From NCBI GenBank assembly GCA_002841885.1, contig PHBE01000007.1:1-64000 (forward strand): a stretch of 64,000 nucleotides of DNA. Direction: 5' to 3'. Source of the stretch: Deltaproteobacteria bacterium HGW-Deltaproteobacteria-18 (GTDB taxonomy: Bacteria; Desulfobacterota; Desulfovibrionia; Desulfovibrionales; Desulfomicrobiaceae). The notes under the pieces are model-generated. The model was not told the origin of the DNA, ran no database searches, and saw only the letters and a program-made list of their open reading frames with translations. The translations under genes and the position numbers were made by a program. Of the stretch, positions 36,521-45,201 are shown piece by piece; position 1 is the stretch's first letter, and each line of letters starts with the position of its first letter.

Positions 36521-37894
36521 TCATGATGATTCGTTAGGGGCGCTTTCCGCGCACTTGGTTGGTTCTATGTCGCGCAGCAGCGTATCGGCCATGCCGAGGT
36601 CCTTTCGGGACTCGAACGCGTCAAGGCAGGCGGAAAGGTTGGCGAGGCTTGGGTGCTGCTCGGTAAAACGCGGATTCTCATCGATGGTGTCGATGGCGGC
36701 GACGACATTTCGCAGGCTGATGTGTGCGCTGTCGCGGGCGGGCAGGAGTCGGAACGTGTTTTGGTTTTCATCCTGAACGCGGCTCAAGAGGTGCGCCCGT
36801 ATCAGCAAGTCGACCATTTCCCGCGTTTCGCGCGGGGAGATGGCGAGCCTGTGGGCGATGTCCTCTTCGGTCAGGGCTGGTTTGTCCTGGTGAAAGCGTT
36901 GCACCACGGCGTGGCAGATTCCAAGTGCCAGAAGTCTGGTTTGCGCCGTGCTCCTGGAATGAAGGCCCGATTTGGGATCGACGACATTCGATTGAGGAAA
37001 GGCATGAGCGATCTCGGCACCGAAGAGAACAATGCTCCAGCTCAGTTGCAACCAGATCAGGAAGAGGGGCAAGGCCGCGAAGCTGCCGTAGATGGCGTTG
37101 TAGCTGGTCACATAGATCTGGAATTTAACGTAGCCGATCTGGAGGAATTGGTAGGCCGAGCCCGCAAGAATGGCGGCCAGGAAAGCGCTGCCGAGTTGGA
37201 CGCGGGTGTTGGGCATGATCAGGTAGACCACGCAGAAAAGCACCCATAACAGTATGTAGGGGGCCAGGCTGAGGCCCAGGGAAATGGCCGGAGTCGCGAC
37301 CTCTTCCAGACCGACTTGGGAAGTAAGGGCGGACACCTTGGAGACGATGAAGACGGTGACGCTGCTGGACATGATGAGCAGCACAGGCGCGATGACCATC
37401 ATGGAGAGATAGTCGGTGAATTTGCGCACGATGGAGCGCGAGGACACTGACCAGATCTGGTTGAAGTTGTCCTCGATCTGGCCGAGAACCTTGACCACGG
37501 ACCAGAAGAGGACGATCACGCCGATCCCGGCGATGAGCCCTCCCTTGGTGTTTTCGAGCATGTTGCGTGCGAATTCGATGACCTGCTGGATCACTTCCTG
37601 CTGGGCCGTGAAATGCTTGAGGAGCTCTTTTTCAAGCAGCTGTTCGAACCCGAAGCCTTTGGCCACGCCGAACGCCATTGCCGCCAGAGGGACCAGTGAG
37701 AGGAGGGTGTAGAAGGTCAGCGCCGATGCATGAGATGAGCCCTGACGGCGGTTGAAGCCCAGCACCGCAAGGACGATGGTTCTGCCGAGGCGGACCAGAA
37801 ACCACGAGATGGCAGAGCCCTCGTGCCGGGCATGCCGGTGGGGCTGGGTGAGGAATTGGACCAGACGATCTGTTGGTGTGCCGCTTTCTTCCAT
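36521..37894 (-). CDS. YihY/BrkB-family membrane protein
   Basis: 457 residues. The YihY/UPF0761 domain (about 30-300) has about six helices and signature parts SSHASALTFYTLLSLVPL, NFNQIW and YGSFAALPLFLIWLQLSW. A cytoplasmic C-terminal region (about 320-457) looks like a winged helix (LTEEDIAHRLAISPRETREMV). The old name ribonuclease BN for this family is wrong, and function is unknown. The 259-nt gap 36262-36520 after its stop is partly AT-rich and holds the promoter side of the sigma-54 activator, with no clear motif. Confidence 0.85.
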   Translation of the reverse strand: MEESGTPTDRLVQFLTQPHRHARHEGSAISWFLVRLGRTIVLAVLGFNRRQGSSHASALTFYTLLSLVPLAAMAFGVAKGFGFEQLLEKELLKHFTAQQEVIQQVIEFARNMLENTKGGLIAGIGVIVLFWSVVKVLGQIEDNFNQIWSVSSRSIVRKFTDYLSMMVIAPVLLIMSSSVTVFIVSKVSALTSQVGLEEVATPAISLGLSLAPYILLWVLFCVVYLIMPNTRVQLGSAFLAAILAGSAYQFLQIGYVKFQIYVTSYNAIYGSFAALPLFLIWLQLSWSIVLFGAEIAHAFPQSNVVDPKSGLHSRSTAQTRLLALGICHAVVQRFHQDKPALTEEDIAHRLAISPRETREMVDLLIRAHLLSRVQDENQNTFRLLPARDSAHISLRNVVAAIDTIDENPRFTEQHPSLANLSACLDAFESRKDLGMADTLLRDIEPTKCAESAPNESS

Positions 37895-38017
37895 GCTGGA
37901 ATCCGTAGTGGTTGAGCTTGTCAGGGATTTTTTTCAATCCAGTGGCCACGTTCGGGGCAAGGTGTCAACCGGGAGGCGTAAGAAAAGTGGCTTCTCCAGA
38001 GGCTTATGCGGATAATA

Positions 38018-38054
38018 AATGACAATGCCCCGCGCGGTGCGGGGCATTGTCATT
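38018..38054 (-). terminator. Terminator after hcp
   Basis: Perfect 16-bp stem AATGACAATGCCCCGC / GCGGGGCATTGTCATT with a 5-nt loop, 11 nt after the hcp stop. On the minus strand it runs into TTATTATC, a weak T tract. Confidence 0.75.
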
Positions 38055-38065
38055 GAGAAGCAAAA

Positions 38066-39673
38066 TCAGCCGAGGATGGCTTTCAAGTCTTCGTCCGGGG
38101 TGCTCAGGGGCTTTATGTCGAAGTTTTCGACCAGCACATTCAGCACCGTCGGCGTGATGAAGGCAGGCAGGGTGGGCCCGAGGCGGATGCCCTTGATGCC
38201 GAGGGACAGGAGCGTCAGCAGGATGGCCACGGCCTTTTGCTCGTACCAGGACAGCACCATGGACAGGGGCAAGTCGTTCACTCCGCAGTTGAAGGCGCCG
38301 GCCAGGGCCGAGGCGATCTGGATGGCCGAGTAGGCATCGTTGCACTGCCCGATGTCCAGGAGGCGCGGGATGCCGCCGATGTCTCCGAGCTTCTTGTCGA
38401 AGAAGCGGAACTTGCCGCAGGCCAGGGTCAGCACGATGCAGTCGGAGGGGACCTTTTCCACGAACTCGGTGTAGTAGTTGCGACCGGGCTTGGCGCCATC
38501 GCAGCCCGCGACCAGGAAGAAGTGGCGGATGTCTCCGCTCTTGACCGCCGCGATGACCTTGTCGGCAACACCCAGCACCGCGTTGCGGGCGAACCCGGTC
38601 AGTACGGAGCCCTTGTCCTCGTCGGCCGTGAAACCGGGCATTTCAAGAGCCTTGCCGATAACCTCGGAGAAGTCCTTGCCGACGTGGGTAACGCCGGGCC
38701 AACCGACCAGGCCGGTGGTGAAGATGTTGCCCTTGTAGGACTCGACCGGCTTCTGGATGCAGTTGGTGGTCATCAGGATCGCACCGGGAAATTCGGAGAA
38801 TTCCTTCTGCTGGTTCTGCCAGGCCGTGCCGTAGTGGCCGTGGAAGTGCGGGTGTTTTTTCAGTTCCGGATACCCGTGGCAGGGCAGCATTTCGCCGTGG
38901 GTGTAGATGTTGATGCCTTTGCCCGCGGTCTGTTCCAGCAGTAGGGCCAGGTCTTTCAAGTCATGGCCGGAAACCAGGATGGCCTTGCCTTTCCTGGCTC
39001 CGAGCGGAACTTCCGTGGGCACCGGGTGGCCGTAAGTGCCGGTGTTTCCGCCGTCGAGAAGCTCCATGGCCTTGAGGTTGATCTGCCCGCATTCCATGCA
39101 CAGCCCGACCAGTTCGTCCACGCCCAGGTTTTCGAGGCTCTTGACCAGGGCGCGCTGCACGAATTCGTACACGCTCTCGTCCTCATGGCCGAGAATGGCG
39201 GCGTGATCGGCGTAGGCGGCCACGCCCTTGAGCCCGTAGATGAGGATCTGCTTGAGGGAGCGCAGGTCTTCGTGCGCTTCCAGCGCCTCTGAGATGCCGT
39301 GCTGTTCGCCCTGGGCGACAAGGCCTTCCAGGGTCGCGGCCGGGGTGAAGGTGGCGGCGGGGCTGTCCACGCTGACACCGGTTCTAACTTTGAGAGCTTC
39401 GCGGTGAGCGACGGCTTCGCCTATGAGCGTCTGAAAACGGGCCGGATCGAAATCCACGTTGGTCAGCGTCGAGAAAACGCCTTCGTTGATGAAGCGGTTC
39501 ACGGCCGCATCGGACACGCCCTTGGTCCGGGCCTGCTCGGTGATCTGGGAGAGCCCCTGTAGAACGTAAATGAGAAGATCCTGAAGGGCTGCAACGTCGG
39601 GCTGCTTGCCGCAAACGCCGACCTTGGTGCATCCGGTTCCTTGGGCGGTCTGTTCACACTGATTGCAAAACAT
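38066..39673 (-). CDS. hcp: Hydroxylamine reductase / hybrid cluster protein
   Basis: 535-residue prismane protein. The N-terminal cysteine motif MFCNQCEQT...CGKQPDV binds the [4Fe-4S] cluster. Hybrid-cluster ligands are in the middle and C-terminal parts (HGEMLPCHGYPEL, TTNCIQKP, VAGCDGAKPGRNYYTEF, LTLACGKFRF). It reduces hydroxylamine in vitro and is thought to handle NO or S-nitrosylation in vivo. The start at 39673 has GGAGG 8 nt upstream; the ATG at 39688 is part of that ribosome binding site. Divergent from a flavoprotein-ferredoxin pair across an FNR-type operator. Confidence 0.94.
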   Translation of the reverse strand: MFCNQCEQTAQGTGCTKVGVCGKQPDVAALQDLLIYVLQGLSQITEQARTKGVSDAAVNRFINEGVFSTLTNVDFDPARFQTLIGEAVAHREALKVRTGVSVDSPAATFTPAATLEGLVAQGEQHGISEALEAHEDLRSLKQILIYGLKGVAAYADHAAILGHEDESVYEFVQRALVKSLENLGVDELVGLCMECGQINLKAMELLDGGNTGTYGHPVPTEVPLGARKGKAILVSGHDLKDLALLLEQTAGKGINIYTHGEMLPCHGYPELKKHPHFHGHYGTAWQNQQKEFSEFPGAILMTTNCIQKPVESYKGNIFTTGLVGWPGVTHVGKDFSEVIGKALEMPGFTADEDKGSVLTGFARNAVLGVADKVIAAVKSGDIRHFFLVAGCDGAKPGRNYYTEFVEKVPSDCIVLTLACGKFRFFDKKLGDIGGIPRLLDIGQCNDAYSAIQIASALAGAFNCGVNDLPLSMVLSWYEQKAVAILLTLLSLGIKGIRLGPTLPAFITPTVLNVLVENFDIKPLSTPDEDLKAILG

Positions 39674-39748
39674 GAGGGTAGCCTCCATTGTTGGGTGTTG
39701 TTGTCGTTTCCGTTGAGAAGGGGTTTACGGGGAAGCTGGCGCGCAAGC

Positions 39749-39764
39749 TTTGATCCAGATCAAA
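39749..39764. promoter_or_regulatory. FNR/HcpR-type operator in the hcp divergon
   Basis: TTTGATCCAGATCAAA is a perfect palindrome with the FNR consensus core TTGAT-N4-ATCAA. It lies in the 175-nt intergenic region between hcp and the 39849 flavoprotein gene. GTAAAC on the minus strand (39722-39727) is at the distance expected for a -10 if the site is at -41.5 for hcp. CRP/FNR-family HcpR regulates hcp in Desulfovibrio, so activation of one or both genes is likely. Confidence 0.8.
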
Positions 39765-39848
39765 AAACGCGACTTATGAGAGCAAGGCGACAGTGGTCTT
39801 TGTGAACGATTGCTCTATCTTGACAAAGACGCCACGCCGGAGGATTTC

Positions 39849-40961
39849 ATGCCAATACGGCAAATAAACGATAATGGAGTGCCCATGGACCCGATGAATT
39901 TCAACTTCCTGTGTTCCGAACCGGCCGCGCCCATTGGTCGCAGCGTCGGGATCATCGGTGCGGGCCCCTCGGGTCTTGCCGCCACGGGCTACCTTTCCTG
40001 TCTTGGCTACCAGGTCGAAGTCTACGACAAGCTGCCAAAGCCCGGCGGGCTCATGCTTTTCGGCATCCCGGGACATCGCATTCCCAAGGAACGCATCGAT
40101 CTGGGCGCGCGCAACCTGGAGAGAAAGGCGGGAGTCATTTTTCATACCCACACCAAGATCTGTTGCAGCGGCCCCCTGCATGACGAGGAGGGGGATCATT
40201 TCTGCCGGGAGATTCTGGGTTTTGGCGACATGGTCAAGAAGCACGACGCCATCATGATCTGTACCGGTTCCTGGAGGTCGCGCAAGCTGGGCATCCCCGG
40301 AGAGAGCCTGCCCGGGGTCTTTTCGGGCCTCGAATTCCTGTTTCCCATCCGCGCCGTCAAATACAGCGCGCCCAACGTGAAGCTGCCCGACGTGGCGGGC
40401 AGGATCGTGGCCGTCATCGGGGCCGGTCATTCGGCCGTGGATGTGGTCCACAGTGCGGTCCATCTCGGCGCGGCCAAGGTGTATCACATTTACCGGCGCA
40501 CGAGCCGTGAAGCGCCATGCGGAGCCTTCGAGATCGAGCAGCTGCGCCAGATGGGTGTTGAGTGGCTGGATCGCACTACACCGCTCCAGATCCTCGGCGG
40601 CGGCAAGGTCGAGGGTCTGGAGATTTCCCGGCCCGGAGCGGGCGAGGCGGAAGTCTCGGTCCTGCCCGTTGATCTGGTGGTCACCGCCATCGGCGAGACT
40701 GCGACTCCGCCGTTCGCCAAGGAGCTGGGCCTTGAGAACGTGCGCAAGGGCGAGGTACGCTGGCTGCACATGACGGCCATCGAGAACGTGTTCGTGGCCG
40801 GCGACGCCTTGAGCGGTCCGAGCAAGATCGGCAAGGCGGTCTACAGCGGCCTGCGCGCGGCCCGGTCCCTGGCCAACTGGCTGGATCTGAAGGCTCAGGA
40901 CAGGCTTGACGCATACGACTACAACGATCTCGTGACCAACGAAGCGGGATTCAGGAGCTGA
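39849..40961 (+). CDS. GltD-like NAD(P)H/FAD oxidoreductase
   Basis: 370-residue flavoprotein of the glutamate-synthase-beta/NfnB fold but without the N-terminal [4Fe-4S] domain. The FAD site GAGPSG is near residue 37, then GGLMLFGIP, a second nucleotide site GAGHSA (NAD(P)H) near 195, and the C-terminal FVAGDALSG. The start at MPIRQINDNG has GGAGG 5 nt upstream. It is followed by a ferredoxin gene after 1 nt and is divergent from hcp, so it probably supplies NAD(P)H electrons to Hcp through that ferredoxin (inference). Confidence 0.85.
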   Translation: MPIRQINDNGVPMDPMNFNFLCSEPAAPIGRSVGIIGAGPSGLAATGYLSCLGYQVEVYDKLPKPGGLMLFGIPGHRIPKERIDLGARNLERKAGVIFHTHTKICCSGPLHDEEGDHFCREILGFGDMVKKHDAIMICTGSWRSRKLGIPGESLPGVFSGLEFLFPIRAVKYSAPNVKLPDVAGRIVAVIGAGHSAVDVVHSAVHLGAAKVYHIYRRTSREAPCGAFEIEQLRQMGVEWLDRTTPLQILGGGKVEGLEISRPGAGEAEVSVLPVDLVVTAIGETATPPFAKELGLENVRKGEVRWLHMTAIENVFVAGDALSGPSKIGKAVYSGLRAARSLANWLDLKAQDRLDAYDYNDLVTNEAGFRS

Positions 40962-40962
40962 C

Positions 40963-41463
40963 ATGGGCGGGCAAAAGACACTTTATATCGACTACAGCCT
41001 GTGCATCGGCTGCGAAACCTGCGAATACGTTTGCCGCTTCACCAACGACACCTCGCGCATCCACATGACCCGGACCATCGACGGGGTCATGGTGCCGCTG
41101 TATTGCCAGCACTGCGAAAACCCCAAGTGCGCCAACGCCTGTCCGCGCGGAGCGCTGAAACGGGACAAGGATGGCGCGCTCATCCTGCAATCCATGCTCT
41201 GCCGTGGCTGCCAGACCAAAAACTGCATCCTGGCCTGTCCGCACAGCGCCATGTTCGAGACCGATCGCGGGGTCATGGTCGCCAAGTGCGACATGTGCGC
41301 CCAGCGTCGTCAGGTCGGCATGGGCCCGGCCTGCGTGGAGATGTGTCCGTGCGCGGCCATCCGCTATGTGGACCGCGATGAGATACCGGCTCTGGAAACG
41401 GAGAAATCGAAACTGGCGCACCAGAAGGTGCTCGATCATCTGAAGCTGCCGGGAAAAGAATAG
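40963..41463 (+). CDS. Four-cluster [4Fe-4S] ferredoxin
   Basis: 166-residue DmsB/HycB-type electron carrier with four cluster motifs: CIGCETCEYVC, CQHCENPKCANAC, CRGCQTKNCILAC and CDMCAQRRQVGMGPACVEMC. No signal peptide and no membrane segment, so cytoplasmic. It starts 1 nt after the flavoprotein stop, making an enzyme-carrier pair likely. A ferredoxin next to hcp is also known in D. vulgaris (from memory). Confidence 0.88.
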   Translation: MGGQKTLYIDYSLCIGCETCEYVCRFTNDTSRIHMTRTIDGVMVPLYCQHCENPKCANACPRGALKRDKDGALILQSMLCRGCQTKNCILACPHSAMFETDRGVMVAKCDMCAQRRQVGMGPACVEMCPCAAIRYVDRDEIPALETEKSKLAHQKVLDHLKLPGKE

Positions 41464-41487
41464 GCCCCGGCGTGGAAAGGGCAGCCA

Positions 41488-41523
41488 AAGGCTGGAAGAG
41501 ATTCCGGCCTTTTCATTTTTTTG
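41488..41523 (+). terminator. Terminator after the ferredoxin gene
   Basis: AAAGGCTGGAA, GAGA loop, TTCCGGCCTTT (one G-T pair), followed by T and A-poor sequence ending in seven T. It separates the ferredoxin from the NapH-like gene. In the rest of the 286-nt gap, CTGAGCT/AGCTCAG (41606-41631) is a 7-bp inverted repeat of unknown meaning. Confidence 0.8.
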
Positions 41524-41749
41524 GGGAGTGTTTCTAAGATGTTGCCGCGCTACAAATGAAACGGTGCCACCTGGTTTTGAGGCTCTTAATGTGGCATTCA
41601 TTATGCTGAGCTACTCCGTCGATCAGCTCAGGCTTTGATTTTCAAGACATTTCGACTTTTTTTTGCACAGCTGGCTCTGCACAAGTGCTCAGATGCAATG
41701 CTCTGGAGTGCGCGGTCTTTTTTGGTCCAAGGGCGAGTCTCAACAGTTC

Positions 41750-42748
41750 ATGATGTTTGCGAGGAATCCCGTGCGTTTCACCCTGCCGTCCCCTGCCGTG
41801 TTCCACCGTCTGATCCAATCGGCTTTTCTAATTTTTTGCCTGTATTCGGGCTTGAAATTCTACCACTTCGTACTGTGGATGACGGGCCAGAGCGAAATCC
41901 CGGTGCCCAGGCCCCCGTCCGTCGAGGCTTTTCTGCCCATTGCGGCGTTGATGGGTCTGCGTCGCTTACTTGAAATCGGGGTATGGGACGTGGTGCATCC
42001 GGCGGGACTGGCCATTTTTCTGGCCGCGCTGAGCATGGCCCTGCTCCTGCGCAAAGGTTTTTGCGGCTACGTTTGCCCGGTGGGCCTTGCATCCGGGCTG
42101 CTCAACCATCTGGGCCGGAAGCTGAATCTTTCCAGGGTTCCCGGCCCGCGCGTCGATATCCTGTTGCACGCCCCCAAATATGCGTTGCTGGCCTTTTTCC
42201 TGTACACGGTCTTCGTGGGTATGGATTTGCGAGCCGTGGAGCGGTTCTCCTCCAATCCGTACAATTTTGCGGCCGATGCACGCATGTTGGCTTTTTTCCT
42301 GGATCCTTCGGCGTTGACCCTGATGGTCCTGCCCGGACTGGCCGTGTTCGGAGTTCTTCTTCGCAGCGCGTGGTGTCGCTATCTCTGCCCCTACGGAGCG
42401 CTGCTCGGCCTCTTGAGCTGGGCCGGTCCCGTTCGCATCCGCCGCGACAAGGACGTTTGCGTGCAGTGCGCCCGCTGCAGCGCGTCATGCCCCGGCGGCA
42501 TTCCGGTGCACCTCAAGGACGACGTGCGCAGCCCGGAATGCGTGGGCTGCATGCGCTGTCAATCCGTCTGCCCGGTGCCCGAGTGCGTGACCCTGCGCGT
42601 CGGGGGCAGAAGCTTGCCGTTCTGGAGCATTGGTTTGGGATGCGTGCTCCTGCTGCTCGCGGTCTGGCTCCTGGCTGACTCCCAAGGCCTGTGGCATCAG
42701 AATTTGCCAGAAAACATGCTGCGCATGATGTATCGCCAGGCCTTCTAA
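41750..42748 (+). CDS. NapH-like membrane polyferredoxin
   Basis: About 332 residues. Roughly five transmembrane segments are interspersed with the NapH/NosR-type motifs CGYVCPVG and CRYLCPYG. Two [4Fe-4S] motifs follow, CVQCARCSASC and CVGCMRCQSVC, then a last helix. It would move electrons from quinol or ferredoxin across or along the membrane. The start is uncertain: ATG codons at 41750 and 41753 both lack a good ribosome binding site. It lies downstream of the hcp-divergent pair but behind a terminator, so a separate promoter is likely. Confidence 0.8.
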   Translation: MMFARNPVRFTLPSPAVFHRLIQSAFLIFCLYSGLKFYHFVLWMTGQSEIPVPRPPSVEAFLPIAALMGLRRLLEIGVWDVVHPAGLAIFLAALSMALLLRKGFCGYVCPVGLASGLLNHLGRKLNLSRVPGPRVDILLHAPKYALLAFFLYTVFVGMDLRAVERFSSNPYNFAADARMLAFFLDPSALTLMVLPGLAVFGVLLRSAWCRYLCPYGALLGLLSWAGPVRIRRDKDVCVQCARCSASCPGGIPVHLKDDVRSPECVGCMRCQSVCPVPECVTLRVGGRSLPFWSIGLGCVLLLLAVWLLADSQGLWHQNLPENMLRMMYRQAF

Positions 42749-42901
42749 AAAATACCGCGTCCTTCCCGAGCGTTGACGTGATCGGCATGATCTTTTCCGT
42801 GCTGGTCGCAGTGCTGCTGAATGGCGGTCTGGGCCGCGTGCGCGAGGGCCGGGCCGATATTCAAAGGGCGAAATCGATATGGCGCAAGGTCGTGGCCGGT
42901 C

Positions 42902-43612
42902 TCACCAGCTTCGTTTTTCTCCGACCAGCCCATGGGTGGCGAAATACCTGCCGCCCTCCATTTCCATCATGGTTACGTCGGTTTTGGCGTATTCGTTGTC
43001 GCTTTGCAGCCATTCGTCCCAGGCCTGGTTGTGGCGCCGCATGTCGAAGGCGTGCCGGATGGTCAGATCCGTGCATTGCAGCCACATCTCCCGCCACCAG
43101 GACAGGGTACAGAAGTTCATGCCGTCCACCCAGTAGGGGCGCAGGTCGTCGGGAATGCGGTCAAGCGGCCTTTGAAGGCCGGGAATGCCGACTGCGAGCA
43201 GGCCGCCCGGCTTTATTGTCGGGAGCAGGTGCGTGCTCAGATAGGCCGAGTCCGCAGCGAAGTAGTGCCAGGCGTCGACGCTGATCACGGCATCGAAGGA
43301 CTCCGGCTCGAAGGGCAGGGCGCGGGCCTCGCAGTGCACGGCCGTGATGCGGTCCGGGAGGCCTGCCTCGGAAAAGCGCCGGGCGTTTTCCTCGGCTGGT
43401 ATCCACAGGTCGGCGGCGGTCACTGTGCACCCGTAACCCTTGGCCAGAGCCATGGAGGTCAGGCCCATGCCGCAGCCAAGGTCGAGCACGCGGGCATTGG
43501 CTGGCAGGTCGATGCGGGAGAGCAGTTCGTCCAGGATGCGCAGGCAGTTTGGTCCCATCATGGTCTGAAGCTGGTATTCGCGGGAAAAGAGTGTGGTCGA
43601 GTCAAAGGTCAT
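42902..43612 (-). CDS. Class I SAM-dependent methyltransferase
   Basis: 236 residues with the SAM-binding motif I VLDLGCGMGLTSMAL (about residue 43) and later VTAADLWIP, FDAVISVDAWHYF (motif II/III) and LLPTIKPGGLLAVG. The fold is complete; the substrate is unknown. It stands alone, with a separately terminated HTH gene upstream. Bases 42749-42901 contain no convincing gene. Confidence 0.85.
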   Translation of the reverse strand: MTFDSTTLFSREYQLQTMMGPNCLRILDELLSRIDLPANARVLDLGCGMGLTSMALAKGYGCTVTAADLWIPAEENARRFSEAGLPDRITAVHCEARALPFEPESFDAVISVDAWHYFAADSAYLSTHLLPTIKPGGLLAVGIPGLQRPLDRIPDDLRPYWVDGMNFCTLSWWREMWLQCTDLTIRHAFDMRRHNQAWDEWLQSDNEYAKTDVTMMEMEGGRYFATHGLVGEKRSW

Positions 43613-43689
43613 ATCTGTTTCTCCGTGTTTTGTTTGAGCGGAAATACACCGATTCGCGGCATTCGTCCCGCCCCTGGACGGCTATGAAA

Positions 43690-43722
43690 CAAAAAAGCGC
43701 CACGGGACGGGCCCGTGGCGCT
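43690..43722 (-). terminator. Terminator after the CD3324-type gene
   Basis: On the minus strand AGCGCCACGGG / CCCGTGGCGCT (11 bp, 5-nt loop) is followed by TTTTTTG. It lies 4 nt after the stop of the 43727-44002 gene. Confidence 0.9.
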
Positions 43723-43726
43723 GTGT

Positions 43727-44002
43727 TTACCTTCCGGCGGTTGGTGCGCGGAGAATTTTGGCGATGGTCTTGGGGGAAAGGTAGAATTGGTCCGCCAGTT
43801 CCCGCACTCCCGTGCCCCGGGCGTGCCGGGCATGGATCTCGCGGTTTCTGGCCCTTATGTTCGCGCGCGTCTGCGTGCGCTCCCCCCAGGCTTTTCTGCG
43901 GTCATCCCGGCGCGGGATGTACAGATAATCGCCATCGACATACTTCTGCACTGCCTCCAGAACGGTTTTCGGCAAGACTTCCGTGGCGTTGGTGTAGCCC
44001 AT
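43727..44002 (-). CDS. CD3324-type small helix-turn-helix protein
   Basis: 91 residues. The N-terminal half reads YTNATEVLPKTVLEAVQKYV and DGDYLYIPRR, typical of CD3324-like proteins; the C-terminal half has RNREIHARHARGTGVREL and LADQFYLSPKTIAKIL, a clear HTH (compare Mor-type activators). Likely a DNA-binding regulator with unknown targets. GGAGGAG precedes the ATG and a strong terminator follows, so it is a single-gene unit. Confidence 0.75.
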   Translation of the reverse strand: MGYTNATEVLPKTVLEAVQKYVDGDYLYIPRRDDRRKAWGERTQTRANIRARNREIHARHARGTGVRELADQFYLSPKTIAKILRAPTAGR

Positions 44003-44216
44003 GATGCTCCTCCTCGTGATGAATCAATTGAGGACGGGGCAGGGGCCACGGACCCGGCTAGCTCACCGGGCGTCGCCCCTGCGGAGCGTGCCGACAAAAT
44101 CCAATGATGCGCTGAACATCCAGACTCCGGGGTTGAGGGTTATTGGGAGGCCACGTGTCTGAGGCCGAATTTGCCATAGCGAGGAGAGAAAGAGTTGTCA
44201 CCTCCCCCTGGCCAGC

Positions 44217-44331
44217 TCAGAAGATGCTTGGCAGGGGGACGCCCCTGCGCAGGAGTTCCCGGATTTCGGACAATTCCCGTTCCATTCCTTCCAGCCGTGC
44301 CAGTCCGTCAGGGGCGGGAGCGCTGCCTGCG
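44217..44331 (-). other. Out-of-frame C-terminal extension of the stomatin gene
   Basis: Directly after the stomatin stop, another frame reads for 38 codons with a coding-like, coiled-coil character (LARLEGMERELSEIRELLRR) before TGA at 44217. Removing one base near 44341 would fuse it to the stomatin. The remaining gap 44003-44216 holds the promoter side of the CD3324 gene and nothing else clear. Confidence 0.4.
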
Positions 44332-45192
44332 CTACTTTCCAAGCGTGCCCATGATGCCGCGCACTGCAGCAGGCAGGTCGGCAGGCAGAACGACGACCTT
44401 GGAATTGTTGTTTTCGGCCATCTTGCGCATGGCGTCCACGTAGCGTTGGCCCAGCAGGAAGACCAGCGGCAGCTCACCTCCCTTGGTCGCCTCGGCGACC
44501 TTGGCGATGGCCTCCCGGTCCGCTTCGGCCAATACGACCTTGGCTTCGGCGTCGCGGCGGGATGCTTCCAGGCGTCCGTCGGCCTGCAGGATGGCCGCCG
44601 ATTTGTCGCCCTCAGCCCTGGTGACGGTGGCGCGTCTGGCGCGCTCTGCCGCAGCCTGTTCTTCCATGGCGTGCTGCATGGTGTCGGAGGGGTTGATGTC
44701 CTGGATTTCCACGGTCTTGAGCATGATGCCCCAGTCCGAAATGTCATCGGAGATGGTCTCCTTGAGTCTGGCCTTGATCCTGTCCCGGGAGGACAGGGCG
44801 TCGTCAAGGTCCATTTCGCCGACAATGGATCTGAGCGAGGTCTGGACCAGGGTCTGGATGGCCATGCGGTAGTCCTCGACACCGTATACGGCCTTTTCCG
44901 GGGAAACGATGTTGATGTAGGCCACGGCATTGGTGATGATCACCGCGTTGTCGCGGGTGATGACCTCCTGGGAGGGGATGTCCATGACGATGTCCTTTGT
45001 CGTCACCTTGTAGGCCACGGTGTCCATGTACGGGATGATGATGTTCAGGCCCGGGCCCAGCGTGCTGTGGTACTTGCCCAGACGCTGGATCACGAACTTG
45101 AAGCCCTGCGGCACGATGCGCACGCCCATGCTGATGGTGATGATGACCAAGAGAAGTAGGAAAGCGACTACGATAAGTCCTGGATTGGGCAT
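44332..45192 (-). CDS. SPFH stomatin-like protein (QmcA type)
   Basis: 286 residues. One N-terminal transmembrane segment (about 5-23) is followed by the SPFH/band 7 domain (VPQGFKFVIQRLGKYHSTLGPGLN, then DIPSQEVITRDNA). A helical region follows with AERARRATVTRAEGDKSAAIL and a C-terminal EGDKSAA-type coil. It is paired with nfeD, as is usual: such pairs form membrane microdomain complexes. It lies 9 nt after nfeD. The C-terminus may be shortened by a frameshift (see 44217-44331). Confidence 0.9.
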   Translation of the reverse strand: MPNPGLIVVAFLLLLVIITISMGVRIVPQGFKFVIQRLGKYHSTLGPGLNIIIPYMDTVAYKVTTKDIVMDIPSQEVITRDNAVIITNAVAYINIVSPEKAVYGVEDYRMAIQTLVQTSLRSIVGEMDLDDALSSRDRIKARLKETISDDISDWGIMLKTVEIQDINPSDTMQHAMEEQAAAERARRATVTRAEGDKSAAILQADGRLEASRRDAEAKVVLAEADREAIAKVAEATKGGELPLVFLLGQRYVDAMRKMAENNNSKVVVLPADLPAAVRGIMGTLGK

Positions 45193-45201
45193 GATGATCT
45201 C

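Noticed and set aside
42749-42901. Small plus-strand reading frame with a hydrophobic stretch (MIFSVLVAVLLNGG)
   Set aside because: No ribosome binding site, and the frame runs into the end of the opposite methyltransferase gene.
44231-44248. GCAGGGG/CCCCTGC hairpin as a terminator for the stomatin gene
   Set aside because: No T tract on either side, and it falls within the coding-like out-of-frame extension.
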